A stretch of DNA of 39,916 bases from Deltaproteobacteria bacterium (GTDB lineage: Bacteria; Desulfobacterota; Syntrophobacteria; Syntrophobacterales; Syntrophobacteraceae): assembly GCA_021813685.1 (NCBI GenBank), contig JAKAJS010000092.1:1-39916 (forward strand), read 5' to 3'. The translations under genes were made by a program, and so were the position numbers. The notes beneath the pieces are model-generated. The model was given only the letters and a program-made list of their open reading frames with translations, did not search any database and had not been told where the DNA came from. Of the stretch, positions 7,912-16,214 are shown one piece after another; position 1 is the first letter of the stretch; each line of letters opens with the position of its first letter.

Positions 7912-8727
7912 GTGGATGACGGGTCTTTTCGGATGCTACTTGGGTTGTTCAATCTTTCCTGGCGAGGGTACAGAAAGGTTCGCCGGGGAGTGAAAAAGCG
8001 AATCGCCCGGCACATGCGTCAATGTGGATGTCGGGAAGTGGGCGATTATCTGATTCTTCTGGAGGAAAAACCCGAAGTCGCACATGAAGCAAGAAAACTG
8101 CTAACCGTGCCCATCAGCCGCTTTTTTCGAGACCAGCGTCTTTGGGAAGTTGTTGAGAGTTCCGTCATTCCTGAACTTATGCGGGAAATCGAGATAACCG
8201 GACCCGGGCCTGTTCGAGTGTGGTCTGCCGGGTGCGCATGCGGCGAGGAAGTCTTCAGCCTGAAGATCTTATGGGATGAGTTCGAAAAGAAGTTCCTGAA
8301 AGCGTCTCCTCTGGAGATATGGGCCTCGGATACAAATCCCGAGGTGCTTGAAAAGGGCCGCGTCGGCATATATGAGAAAACCGGTTTGAGAAATCTGTCC
8401 CCCGCAACCGTGCAAAACTACTTTGTTCCAGTTGCGAATGGGTTTCGCATCCAGGAAGGACTTAGAGGGGAAATTCATTGGATAGAACACGATTTCATCT
8501 CCGAAAGCGCCCCTTGCAAGAATTTCGATATGATTTTCCTTCGAAACAATCTGCTCACATATTATGAGCCGCCCACAAAAATGCGAGCACTCATCCAGGT
8601 CTTGACGGCATTACGTTGCGGGGGATTTCTGATAATCGGAAATAATGAAGAGATTCCAACTGGAAAGTTTCCGTTGAAGTCTTATTCCGGATACCGGTGT
8701 ATTTTTCAGAAGACCTCGATTCCGTGA
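7912..8727 (+). CDS. CheR-type protein-glutamate O-methyltransferase
   Basis: The 271-residue product begins with a basic helical region (about 10-60) like the CheR N-terminal domain. The catalytic domain follows: TVPISRFFRD, the SAM-binding loop VWSAGCACGEEVFSLKI (about 103-119), ASDTNPEVLEKGRVGIYE and a MIFLRNNLLTYYEP segment. CheR proteins transfer methyl groups from SAM to glutamates of chemoreceptors. No receptor, CheB or kinase gene lies nearby, so it is an orphan copy that may serve a dispersed receptor or a non-chemotactic role. GTG 7912 is a weak start with no clear ribosome site; ATG 7933 is an alternative. Confidence 0.85.
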   Translation: MDDGSFRMLLGLFNLSWRGYRKVRRGVKKRIARHMRQCGCREVGDYLILLEEKPEVAHEARKLLTVPISRFFRDQRLWEVVESSVIPELMREIEITGPGPVRVWSAGCACGEEVFSLKILWDEFEKKFLKASPLEIWASDTNPEVLEKGRVGIYEKTGLRNLSPATVQNYFVPVANGFRIQEGLRGEIHWIEHDFISESAPCKNFDMIFLRNNLLTYYEPPTKMRALIQVLTALRCGGFLIIGNNEEIPTGKFPLKSYSGYRCIFQKTSIP

Positions 8728-9020
8728 TTGGCACAGTTACGGGGATCGCCAAGTACCGTTCCCCTGAGTCCACCACGCCCCTGTGGATTCTACGTGGTGG
8801 AGACCACCGGGGATCGCCTTGCGGCTTGTGAAGCAGGAAGCGCATCAGATTTCTCCACAGGGTATTCCATGGCTTGGGGCGCATGGAGAATGGGGCAGGC
8901 GGATGTTGTCACGCAGGAGGGCCCCGCGTTTAGTGGTGAGGCGGCCATCCTGGAATTATGTTATCTTCCAAAAGAGGCTCGGCCTGAACAAATAGGCAAA
9001 GAATCAAAAAGGGAACGTTA
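8728..9020. other. Non-coding stretch with hairpin after cheR
   Basis: An open frame crosses this stretch but its translation looks like no protein family and its composition is unlike the neighbours, so I do not call a gene. A perfect 9-bp inverted repeat, TCCACCACG (8769-8777) and CGTGGTGGA (8793-8801), lies 42 bases after the cheR stop. It has no following T run, so a terminator role is only possible. Confidence 0.35.
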
Positions 9021-9886
9021 ATGGAGAGAATTCTTCACATCACAAATGGTGACATGGCGGGTGAAAAATCAGAAAAAGCGGCATTCGCGACGACGTTCTC
9101 GTATGGCGTGACATTCTCTATGAAGGCCCAAGGAAGCCGGGGTGGCCGGAGGATGATATCTTGCGGGCAAGGGCCGAATTTTTAGAGATGGTCACCGGCG
9201 GTGGACTGCCCAGGGAACTCATTTTTGAGACCCTGAGCGCACAATATGAAAAATTGGCCGGGGCAGAGAGTTACGATGCTATTACCCTCTGGTTTGATGG
9301 CTGTCTTCTCGACCAATCAATGCTCTGCCATATTCTCACGTGCATGAGAATCAAATCGCTCGAAACCGTCAAACTCATATGCGTGGGCGAATTCCCGGGA
9401 ATTGAGCCCTTCGATGGACTGGGCCAGCTTTCTCCAGAGCAGTTGGCTTCCATTTACGACAGACGGCAGAATGTAACTAAAGGTCAATTCGACTTTGCCG
9501 AACGTGTGGAAAGGGCTTTTGCATTACAGGATCTGTCTGAGTTGATCATTTTGGCCGGCCTTCGCAGGGCTCCGCTGCCATGGGGCCCCTCGGCGGCCGC
9601 GCGCTGGCTGCAGGAGCAACCGGATGAGGCCACCGGAATGGGGCAACTCGAAAAATTGGCTCTTCAGGCGGTACGTTCCGGATTGAGAACTCCCCGTGAA
9701 ATCTTCATCTATTCCAAAGCCCATGACACTCATCCGGTTTTTTGGGGTGACATGACACTCTGGACGAAGATCAACAACCTTGCCACCCGCATTCCTCCTC
9801 TCGTGAAGCTGAAAGGTCCCATCCCTTTTCTCCCCCGATGGAACGACATTGAAACTCTCAGGTCATTTCGTGTCTATCCCACATAG
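9021..9886 (+). pseudogene. DUF1835-family protein, frameshifted near its N-terminus
   Basis: ATG 9021 opens MERILHITNGDMAGEK, the typical start of DUF1835 proteins (ILHITNGD). In that frame the sequence degenerates and stops at about 9182. The neighbouring frame supplies the expected continuation, IRKSGIRDDVLVWRDILYEG and then DILRARAEFLEM, running to a stop at 9884-9886. The switch falls in a five-A run near 9070: one extra A restores a protein of about 288 residues. It is either a disrupted gene, a slippage site or a sequencing error. DUF1835 function is unestablished. The downstream part (about 9161-9886) is intact and includes CHILTCMRIKSL and WGDMTLWTKINNL. Confidence 0.7.
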
Positions 9887-9896
9887 CATTTCTTAC

Positions 9897-10658
9897 ATGC
9901 CGCACCCCGATTTCCAGTCGTACTGGTTGATTTTCGCTGTTGACGTGAAAGTCTGTCCGGGTGTAGTCACTCGTGACGAGTTTGCCCCATACCGGGCCGC
10001 TTATCGGGCGCCACTCGATGCCGGAAAAATGATATACTCCGCTTCTCAAAATTCCTGTACGGAGAAATGGATGCTAGCCACTATCACTGCCAAATTGATC
10101 GATGCAATGAAACGGACCACGGAGCGTATCGACGACTTTTTCGAAACGAACCGGGAGATATTTGGAGAAATCGATCCATCGCCATATAGTTACATGACAT
10201 TTTGTTCTTTTCTCGTGGTGGCATCCTATTGTCCGGGAAAAGAACATTTCCCGAACACTTCGGTGGATCGTGAACAGAGTGACACGGAAGAGTTCAAAAA
10301 TATTATTATTCAGGCGATCACCGATTCTGTTTTGCGGCGACATGCGGACGCGATTGAATTGATGCGGAGCGAGGCGGAAAAAAAGGACCATGCAGCTACG
10401 GCCCGGCAGCAGGTAGGGACGTTTGTCGGTGGGAAATATACCGAATATTTCACATATTTCCAGCTCGATATCGAAGAGTTGGCAGAGGGGAAGAGTTTGT
10501 ATAAGAACCTTTCGTCCGCTTTCATGAGAGATGTCTTGGCCCGGAAGGAATCAGGCCTGCCCCTCGGCCAACCCACGGCGGACAATGTGTCATTCGGGCT
10601 GTGTCTTTCGACCACGATTTCCGGATTGCTGTCATTTTTTGAAAAAACCGACTCGTAG
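9897..10658 (+). CDS. Protein of unknown function
   Basis: I do not recognise this 253-residue protein. ATG 9897 begins 10 bases after the DUF1835 stop; a TTG at 9849 is in frame but overlaps that gene, and neither has a strong ribosome site. It has no signal peptide or clear membrane helix. It is mixed charged, with a helical C-terminal half (IIQAITDSVLRRHADAIELM, then SEAEKKDHAATARQQ) and a hydrophobic end. Its close spacing suggests co-expression with the DUF1835 gene. Its 3' end lies only 20 bp from the MFS relic, so the C-terminus may have been altered by a rearrangement. Confidence 0.5.
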   Translation: MPHPDFQSYWLIFAVDVKVCPGVVTRDEFAPYRAAYRAPLDAGKMIYSASQNSCTEKWMLATITAKLIDAMKRTTERIDDFFETNREIFGEIDPSPYSYMTFCSFLVVASYCPGKEHFPNTSVDREQSDTEEFKNIIIQAITDSVLRRHADAIELMRSEAEKKDHAATARQQVGTFVGGKYTEYFTYFQLDIEELAEGKSLYKNLSSAFMRDVLARKESGLPLGQPTADNVSFGLCLSTTISGLLSFFEKTDS

Positions 10659-10678
10659 GCAGTCCCGAAGAGGTAGAT

Positions 10679-10849
10679 GGTTTTCTTTTCCGCCTTGACC
10701 GCGAGGAGAGCTTCGACCAAAGCTCTAAGAAGCATCAGGGGCGAGCCGGCAGAGTAACCGCACGTGATGTCGACCTGCGAACCGGTTTGGACAAGGAAGC
10801 CGAAGGGGGCGGGTGCCCAGAGCCCTGAGACCGGTTCCGAGCGCGTAGA
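10679..10849 (-). pseudogene. Relic of an MFS transporter 3' end (copy of 13159-13330)
   Basis: This 171-bp stretch aligns along its length with the 3' part of the MFS gene at 13159-13330, at roughly 85% identity by eye and in the same orientation. Its minus-strand translation reads FGFLVQTGSQVDITCGYSAG where the intact gene reads FGFLVQSGSRFDITCGYLAG. Indels near 10815-10830 break the frame and similarity ends sharply on both sides. It is a decayed partial duplication. With the intact copy it flanks the FadD-like ligase and the transposase relic as direct repeats about 2.5 kb apart. Confidence 0.8.
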
Positions 10850-10927
10850 CCGGGGATGCTCCATGTTCCGGGACCATCCGGGGGAGGGGGCGGGGCGTCT
10901 TCCGGCAGCATTTGACGAGAATGCACC

Positions 10928-12649
10928 CTACCTGCTGCTCAAAGCGATGCCGGCCTCCTTTCCTCTTGCGAGTGTCTTTTCTTTTTCAGCAAGTTCACGC
11001 CTCAATATCTTTCCAATCGTTGTCTTCGGGAGGCTTTCACAAAACTCCACATGTTTTGGTACCTTATAGGCGACTAAACTTTTCCGGCAAAATTCCTGCA
11101 ATTCTTCCGCTGTGAGCTGCCGCCCTTCATGCAGTACGACCCACGCCTTCACTGCTTCAACCTGATCGCGGTCGGGAATACCCGCGACTCCAACTTCTGA
11201 AACCGCCGGATGGCTGGCGATGACCTCCTCCACTTCTCGCGGCCATACCTGAAATCCACTGGGCTTAATGACATCTTTCTTCCGGTCGACAATGAACAGG
11301 AACCCGTCTTCGTCCAAATAGCCCAGATCACCCGTATAGAGCCAACCATCCCGAATGGTCTTTGACGTCTCGGCCGGTTGTCGCCAATACTCCTTCATCA
11401 GTTGAGGGGCTCGCATCACGATTTCTCCAATCTCACCCGGAGGCAGGTCCCCCTTGCCGGTGTCTGCATCCGTAATTCGGATTTCAATATCAGGCAACGG
11501 GACACCGACTGCGCCGCGTTTGTACATGCCCCTGACGGGAGTCATCACTGCAGCCATGGTAGATTCGGTCAGAGCGTAACCTTCAACGAGGTGTCCGCCG
11601 GTAACATTTTCATAACGATTTTTAATCTCGGCCAGAAGCGGAGCTGCACCGGAAATGCTGACTTTGAGGCACGATAGGTCTGCCTGGCCCGATTTGACTT
11701 TAGGGTGGTTGAGTATGGCGTTGAAGAGGGTTGGGACACCCGGCAGCACGGCAGGTTTCATTTTTTCAATGGTGGCCAGCAAATCACCGATATCGCGCGG
11801 ATTTGGAATTAGAATCAGAGGGGTCTGTGCGACCAGCGAGGTTGAAAAGACTCCTGCGAGGCCGAAGGTGTGAAATAGCGGCATGTTGACCATCGCTCTG
11901 TCATCCCATTGAACGAGAACATCCTTTAGCCATGAGCGGATTTGCATCCCTGAAATCAGCAATGCGTGGTGGCTGGAGACAGCAGCTTTTGGAATGCCGG
12001 TGGTCCCACCTGTAAAAAGCATTACGGCCGGGTCTTCGGGCTCGATCTGCACCGCCGGGCCGGCAAATCCGGCGCGGTTCCTACATATGTCCGCCAGCCG
12101 GTAATCACCGGATTTGAGCGTTATTTTATGTCCTTCCTTCTTCTCTCTGACCAGAGTGAACAGAATGCGCAATATCGTGGGCAGGTACTCTTTTATATTT
12201 GTAGCTATCACGGTTCTGAGCTTCGTGCGACCTTGAATGTCCCTGATCTTATTGTAAAATAGCGTCATTGTAACTACTGTTTCCGCCCCGCAATCGGTTA
12301 GAGCCCGTTCGAGCTCTGGCTCTGTGTAGAGGGGATTGAGCGGTACGGCTATTCCGCCGGCCTTCCATGCGCCAAGTATCGAAAAAATGAGCTGTGGCGT
12401 GTTTGGCAGCAAAAACGCCACGCGATCACCTTTTTGCACGCCCAGGTGCATCAGTGCGTTGGCGAAAGCATCGCTCAGTCTGCCCAATCGCTCATAGGTC
12501 ATGGCGTGTCCCTTGAAGTATAGCGCTGTATGGTTGGGACGCTGCTTCTCTGTCTCGGCAATGATGTCAAGTAATGTGCGGTTTGGGTACGGCTGCAGTG
12601 AATGTGGAACTCCCTCATCGTAGCAGTGAAGCCACTTTTGATCAGCCAT
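10928..12649 (-). CDS. Long-chain fatty-acid-CoA ligase-like enzyme (ANL superfamily)
   Basis: The 573-residue product is a full-length adenylating enzyme. It has the A3 loop VMLFTGGTTGIPKAA (about 209-223), NMPLFHTFGL, the VEGYALTEST motif, WLYTGDLGYLDEDGFLFIVDRKKDVI, and a catalytic Lys near 547 in TTIGKILRREL. The reaction is ATP-dependent formation of acyl-AMP and then acyl-CoA. The overall layout resembles FadD-type long-chain ligases, but chain length cannot be read. AAGGAG precedes ATG 12649 at good spacing. The gene stands alone between an MFS relic and a transposase relic, so it may have been acquired with mobile DNA. Confidence 0.9.
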   Translation of the reverse strand: MADQKWLHCYDEGVPHSLQPYPNRTLLDIIAETEKQRPNHTALYFKGHAMTYERLGRLSDAFANALMHLGVQKGDRVAFLLPNTPQLIFSILGAWKAGGIAVPLNPLYTEPELERALTDCGAETVVTMTLFYNKIRDIQGRTKLRTVIATNIKEYLPTILRILFTLVREKKEGHKITLKSGDYRLADICRNRAGFAGPAVQIEPEDPAVMLFTGGTTGIPKAAVSSHHALLISGMQIRSWLKDVLVQWDDRAMVNMPLFHTFGLAGVFSTSLVAQTPLILIPNPRDIGDLLATIEKMKPAVLPGVPTLFNAILNHPKVKSGQADLSCLKVSISGAAPLLAEIKNRYENVTGGHLVEGYALTESTMAAVMTPVRGMYKRGAVGVPLPDIEIRITDADTGKGDLPPGEIGEIVMRAPQLMKEYWRQPAETSKTIRDGWLYTGDLGYLDEDGFLFIVDRKKDVIKPSGFQVWPREVEEVIASHPAVSEVGVAGIPDRDQVEAVKAWVVLHEGRQLTAEELQEFCRKSLVAYKVPKHVEFCESLPKTTIGKILRRELAEKEKTLARGKEAGIALSSR

Positions 12650-12779
12650 TGGAATCTCCTTCCGAGGATATTTGGACCTTGCTTTACACTCACAAAAGGC
12701 CCACAGTGAATCGAGATGATGCCCTCTATGTCCAGTCCTGAGCGCACGGCTTTTCTGTGGGAGGTCTCCGTTCTATTAA

Positions 12780-12990
12780 CCGGCTCCGGCGTCAATCTCT
12801 GCAGCGCAACTATCCAAATAGTAGTGATTCGTAATCAGAACATGTGTGTGCAGGATCAGATTGAATTTGTTCTTCGCCGGGGCAATGCATTTCTGGAATT
12901 TTTCCTAAGATCGTTGCTCATTGCCTCTTATGTCTAACATGGTAGACGGCCGCTTCGTATTCCATGCGTACCGGTCGCGCCGTTTTTGCC
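12780..12990 (-). pseudogene. Relic of a REP-associated (Y1/HUH) transposase
   Basis: On the minus strand, ARPVRMEYEAAVYHV (about 12981-12936) matches the conserved start of REP-associated tyrosine transposases. After a frame change, RGNEQRS, a stop, then a segment ending HTHVLITNHYYL (about 12843-12812) matches their RGN motif and HUH-bearing strand, where intact enzymes read HVLMTNHYHL. The ordered matches are about as far apart as in an intact protein, but frameshifts, a stop and loss of the second His mark it as dead. No catalytic Tyr region could be followed further. The rest of the 464-base gap between the ligase and the MFS gene shows nothing identifiable. Confidence 0.65.
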
Positions 12991-13113
12991 TCTTTCCGGG
13001 CAGGCTTTAATCTACGAATTAAGTCGGATTTTTCTGCTTTCAAGGGTGCCCCCTATTCTTTCACTATGTGGCTGAGACCACCGCATCCCCGGCGGTTTCC
13101 ACCACATCCTGTC

Positions 13114-14562
13114 CTAGGAGTCTTCTGCGGCCGAAAGGGGCGGGGCGATATCTTCGAGGGTTTTCTTTTCCGCCTTGACTCCGAGGAGGGCTTCGACCAG
13201 GGCGGCCAGAAGCATCAGGAGCGAGCCGGCGAGATAGCCGCAGGTGATGTCGAACCGCGAGCCGGATTGGACGAGGAAGCCAAAGAGGGCGGGTGCGCCC
13301 ACACCGCCGAGACCGGTTCCGATCGCGTAGAAAAGGGCCAGGGCCATTGCGCGGGTCTCTACGGGAAAGATCTCGCTTGCCGTAAGATAGGCAGAACTGG
13401 CAGCCGAGGAGGCGATAAAGAAAATGGCTGCGAAGGCGAGGGTCTGGCCCGCAGAAGAAAGATCGTCTTTTGCAAAAAGAAGTGCGGTCATGGCAAGCAG
13501 AATCCCGGAAAGAGAATAGGTGAGGGTGATCATGCGTTTTCGGCCCACAGTATCGAAAAAGTGGCCTATGGTAAGGGGCCCCAGCAGGTTTCCGAGGGCG
13601 AAGGGAATGAGGTAGAGGCCCACCTGGTCGGGGCGTACCTTGAAGAAAAGGGTCAATACGAGCGGATAGGTAAAGTATATGCCGTTGTAGAAAAAAGCCT
13701 GGGAAGCCATGAGGGAAAAGCTGAGAAACGCCCTGGCCCGGTATTTCTTAAAGATTGTCCGGAGAATGTCCAAAAAGCCGATATGCCTGCCGGTCCTGAT
13801 AGCGATCCAGGAGTCTGGCCGGGGCAGGGGAGGAAGGCGCCGGGAGTGCTCGATGCTTTTTTCTATTTCGGAGACGATCTGCTCGGCCTCACCCGCGCGG
13901 CCGTGCGTCAGGAGCCATCTGGGGCTTTCCGGGATGTAGCGGCGAAGAAAGATGATACCAAGCCCCAGGACTGCGCCTGAAAAGAAGGCGATACGCCAGC
14001 CGAGGTTTATCGGGAAGATGTTTTGATCCAGGAAGAACAGGGTTGCGCTCGAACCCAGGATCGTGCCCATCCAGAAGGTGCTGTTGATAATGATGTCGGT
14101 TCTTCCCCGTACGCGGGCCGGGATGAGTTCATCGATCGCAGAGTTTATGGCCGCATATTCGCCTCCTATGCCGGCCCCCGTAAGGAACCGAAAAAAGAAC
14201 ATGCTTCCGAAGCTCCAGGAAAAAGCCGTAAGAGCGGTCGCGGTGAGATAGACCATGAGGGTTACGGTGAAAAGCTTCTTTCTTCCAAGCCGGTCGGTGA
14301 GATAGCCAAAAAAAAGCGCCCCCAGAACCGCCCCGGTCAAATAGCCGGTGGCGACGAGGCCCACCTGCGTTCCGCTGAGCCCCAGGGTGCGCTGGTCAAT
14401 CAGGACGCCGCTTACCGCCCCCTTGATCGTTACCTCCAGACCGTCCAGAACCCAGGTGATCCCGAGGGCCGTTACGACCAGCCAGTGCCACCTGCTCCAG
14501 GGCAGTCGATCGAGTCTGGCGGGGATATTCGTTCTCGTCGACGCCGATGGCAATAAGGCCAT
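13114..14562 (-). CDS. Major facilitator superfamily transporter
   Basis: The product has 482 residues and about 12 membrane helices in two halves. Loop 2-3 reads FGYLTDRLGRKKLF, the MFS signature, and loop 8-9 has the related IGHFFDTVGRKRM. RYIPESPRWLLTHGR before the central loop is characteristic of the sugar/metabolite:proton symporter group (for example aromatic acid or dicarboxylate carriers). The substrate is unknown. ATG 14562 was chosen because GGAGGAGCTCT lies just upstream; the frame extends further 5' but with low-complexity, non-protein-like sequence. It is monocistronic. Part of its 3' end is duplicated at 10679-10849. Confidence 0.9.
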   Translation of the reverse strand: MALLPSASTRTNIPARLDRLPWSRWHWLVVTALGITWVLDGLEVTIKGAVSGVLIDQRTLGLSGTQVGLVATGYLTGAVLGALFFGYLTDRLGRKKLFTVTLMVYLTATALTAFSWSFGSMFFFRFLTGAGIGGEYAAINSAIDELIPARVRGRTDIIINSTFWMGTILGSSATLFFLDQNIFPINLGWRIAFFSGAVLGLGIIFLRRYIPESPRWLLTHGRAGEAEQIVSEIEKSIEHSRRLPPLPRPDSWIAIRTGRHIGFLDILRTIFKKYRARAFLSFSLMASQAFFYNGIYFTYPLVLTLFFKVRPDQVGLYLIPFALGNLLGPLTIGHFFDTVGRKRMITLTYSLSGILLAMTALLFAKDDLSSAGQTLAFAAIFFIASSAASSAYLTASEIFPVETRAMALALFYAIGTGLGGVGAPALFGFLVQSGSRFDITCGYLAGSLLMLLAALVEALLGVKAEKKTLEDIAPPLSAAEDS

Positions 14563-14612
14563 AGAGCTCCTCCGGGAATGGCGAACGGCCGTGCCGGCGG
14601 CGCGGCCCGGTT

Positions 14613-14631
14613 GCCCGCCTGCTTTGCGGGC
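14613..14631. other. Short GC hairpin upstream of the MFS gene
   Basis: GCCCGC (14613-14618) and GCGGGC (14626-14631) form a perfect 6-bp stem with a 7-base loop in the GC-rich 246-bp gap between the YkgJ-like gene end and the MFS start. No T run follows, so its role is undefined. Confidence 0.3.
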
Positions 14632-14808
14632 GGGTGTGAGAGCAGTATGAGCTTTTAAGCTAGTTTTTGTCGGGAAACTCTGCAACGCCTCAGGTGATCT
14701 GAGCCCCAAGTACCCCTATGGGAAAAGGGGGTGATCCGATCCAGGCCGCGCCTGAGGCCGGATTTCCGGACGGAGACTAACCCGATCGACCAGGAGCTTT
14801 GACGCCTA

Positions 14809-15501
14809 TTAGGCCATAATATTCTCTTGGGAATGGCGAATGGCCGCGACTATAGGCTTGGCCACCCAACTGCGGCACCGGCCGCCGCCGGCCGCAAGCC
14901 AGCGGGCGAGTTTGAGGTTTTTTGCGGGGTTGGAGAGTCTTTCGGGTTCGGTCGATTTCCAGAAGAACTCGCATTCCTCGGGGCCAAAGAGGCGGCAGGG
15001 GTTGGATCTCAAGTGATAGATAGAGCAGAGGCCGCCGGAATCGGAGTTGTCCTCCCAGAGGAAGGGGCAGAACCTGTGGCCTTTCCCGAGGCCGTTTCCG
15101 AAAAACTTTCCCCAGCCTTCGGGCAGATCCCCGGGGGCCGGAAAGTCGGGCTTTCCACTCGCGACTTCGCAGCAAAGGCCGCATTTGTTGCAATAGTCGG
15201 GGACGTTAACATTGTCTTGGGGTTCGGGAATTTGGACGTTTTTGAGACCTTTTCTCCAGTTTTTCACCTGCGAAAACAAGGCGGCCCTCTGTCCGAGCAT
15301 GCGAATGGCCTGCACCCGTCTGGCGCGAAGGGAAAGGGACGCCCACCACGTTTCGCCTTCCAGCCACCCGAGGTTTCGGAGCATGTAATAGAGAGGAAAT
15401 CCGGGGTGGCAGAGAAGGTTTAGAGTGCTGTTTCCCGGTTTGCGGTTCCTTCTGAGCGATTTTTTCAGGCCGTTCGAATCAAATAATTTGCGGTTTTCCA
15501 C
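14809..15501 (-). CDS. YkgJ-family cysteine-cluster protein
   Basis: About 230 residues. The core reads YCNKCGLCCEVASGKPDF, followed by HRFCPFLW, GLCSIYHLRSNPCRLFGPEEC. This is the CxxCxxCC...C...C...C pattern of the YkgJ/UPF0153 zinc or iron-sulfur binding family, whose biochemical role is not established. The N-terminal third (LYYMLRNLGWLEGETWWASL) is helical and unfamiliar. The start is uncertain: GTG 15501 overlaps tsaB by 23 bp, and CTG or ATG codons further in are alternatives. It is the last gene of the rpsB operon and is coupled to tsaB by overlap. Confidence 0.75.
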   Translation of the reverse strand: MENRKLFDSNGLKKSLRRNRKPGNSTLNLLCHPGFPLYYMLRNLGWLEGETWWASLSLRARRVQAIRMLGQRAALFSQVKNWRKGLKNVQIPEPQDNVNVPDYCNKCGLCCEVASGKPDFPAPGDLPEGWGKFFGNGLGKGHRFCPFLWEDNSDSGGLCSIYHLRSNPCRLFGPEECEFFWKSTEPERLSNPAKNLKLARWLAAGGGRCRSWVAKPIVAAIRHSQENIMA

Positions 15502-16213
15502 TGCTTTTTTCCGCCAGATGAGGATAGTGAATCTCGGCTTCCGAAGGTCTGATGTAGAGGGGCGCGCTGGAGCGCGGGTCTTCGGAGCGGCCCGATAGAA
15601 ACATTCTTGCGGCAAGCTCGGCCACCGAGGATGCCCGGACGAGGTGAAAGGAGGCCGGGGGGACGATTGCGAACTCTCCGAGTCTCTCTTCGAAAATCTC
15701 CCGGTAAGCCTTCCAGCCGTCTCCGCAGAAAATGACAGGTTCTGCGGGCCTCGCCGCCAGGGTTTGGGCGAGCTTTTCGGGAGGCATCGCCGCATGGTCC
15801 GTCTCGAGGCTCAGAGCCCCTTTCCCATCGGGGCGAAAGAGGGCGCAATAGACTTCGTTTTTTCGGGCGTCAAGCAGAGCGCAGATCGGGTGAGCCGCAA
15901 AAGAAAAGGGCAGGGCAAGCGCATCGAGGGAGCAAACCGAGACGTAGGGCCTGGCAAGCGTCCAGGCGAGCACCTTCATGGTAGTCATCCCGATGCGAAG
16001 ACCGGTAAAGCTTCCGGGTCCCGAGGCCACGGCGAACGCATCAATGCTTGTTAGCTCCCAGCCGACTTCTGCGAGAAGACGGTCGATTGATTGCAGGAGT
16101 CTCCTGTTATGGGTCTTCGCAGAGCTGAGCGTCCATTCGGCAGTAAGGTTCCCCTCATCGAGAAGCGCAATACTGCCCGACATCGTAGAAGTATCGACCG
16201 CTAGAATTTTCAC
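15479..16213 (-). CDS. tsaB: tRNA threonylcarbamoyladenosine biosynthesis protein TsaB
   Basis: The 244-residue protein starts MKILAVDTSTMSGSIALLD and carries the TsaB signature DAFAVASGPGSFTGLRIGM, then LDARKNEVYCALF. TsaB is the inactive ASKHA-fold paralogue that scaffolds TsaD and TsaE in making the t6A37 modification of ANN-decoding tRNAs. The start codon is GTG 16213, one base after the rseP stop, so translation is coupled. The length is typical. Confidence 0.95.
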   Translation of the reverse strand: MKILAVDTSTMSGSIALLDEGNLTAEWTLSSAKTHNRRLLQSIDRLLAEVGWELTSIDAFAVASGPGSFTGLRIGMTTMKVLAWTLARPYVSVCSLDALALPFSFAAHPICALLDARKNEVYCALFRPDGKGALSLETDHAAMPPEKLAQTLAARPAEPVIFCGDGWKAYREIFEERLGEFAIVPPASFHLVRASSVAELAARMFLSGRSEDPRSSAPLYIRPSEAEIHYPHLAEKSSGKPQII

Positions 16214-16214
16214 A

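Noticed and set aside
8728..9020. Possible small gene or intron-like segment after cheR
   Set aside because: No family-like translation and no intron domain V structure that I could draw; only a short hairpin is supported.
12964..13980. 338-codon plus-strand frame opposite the MFS transporter
   Set aside because: Its translation is repetitive Gly/Glu/Lys-rich sequence, a mirror of the membrane-protein codons; the minus strand encodes a convincing MFS protein.
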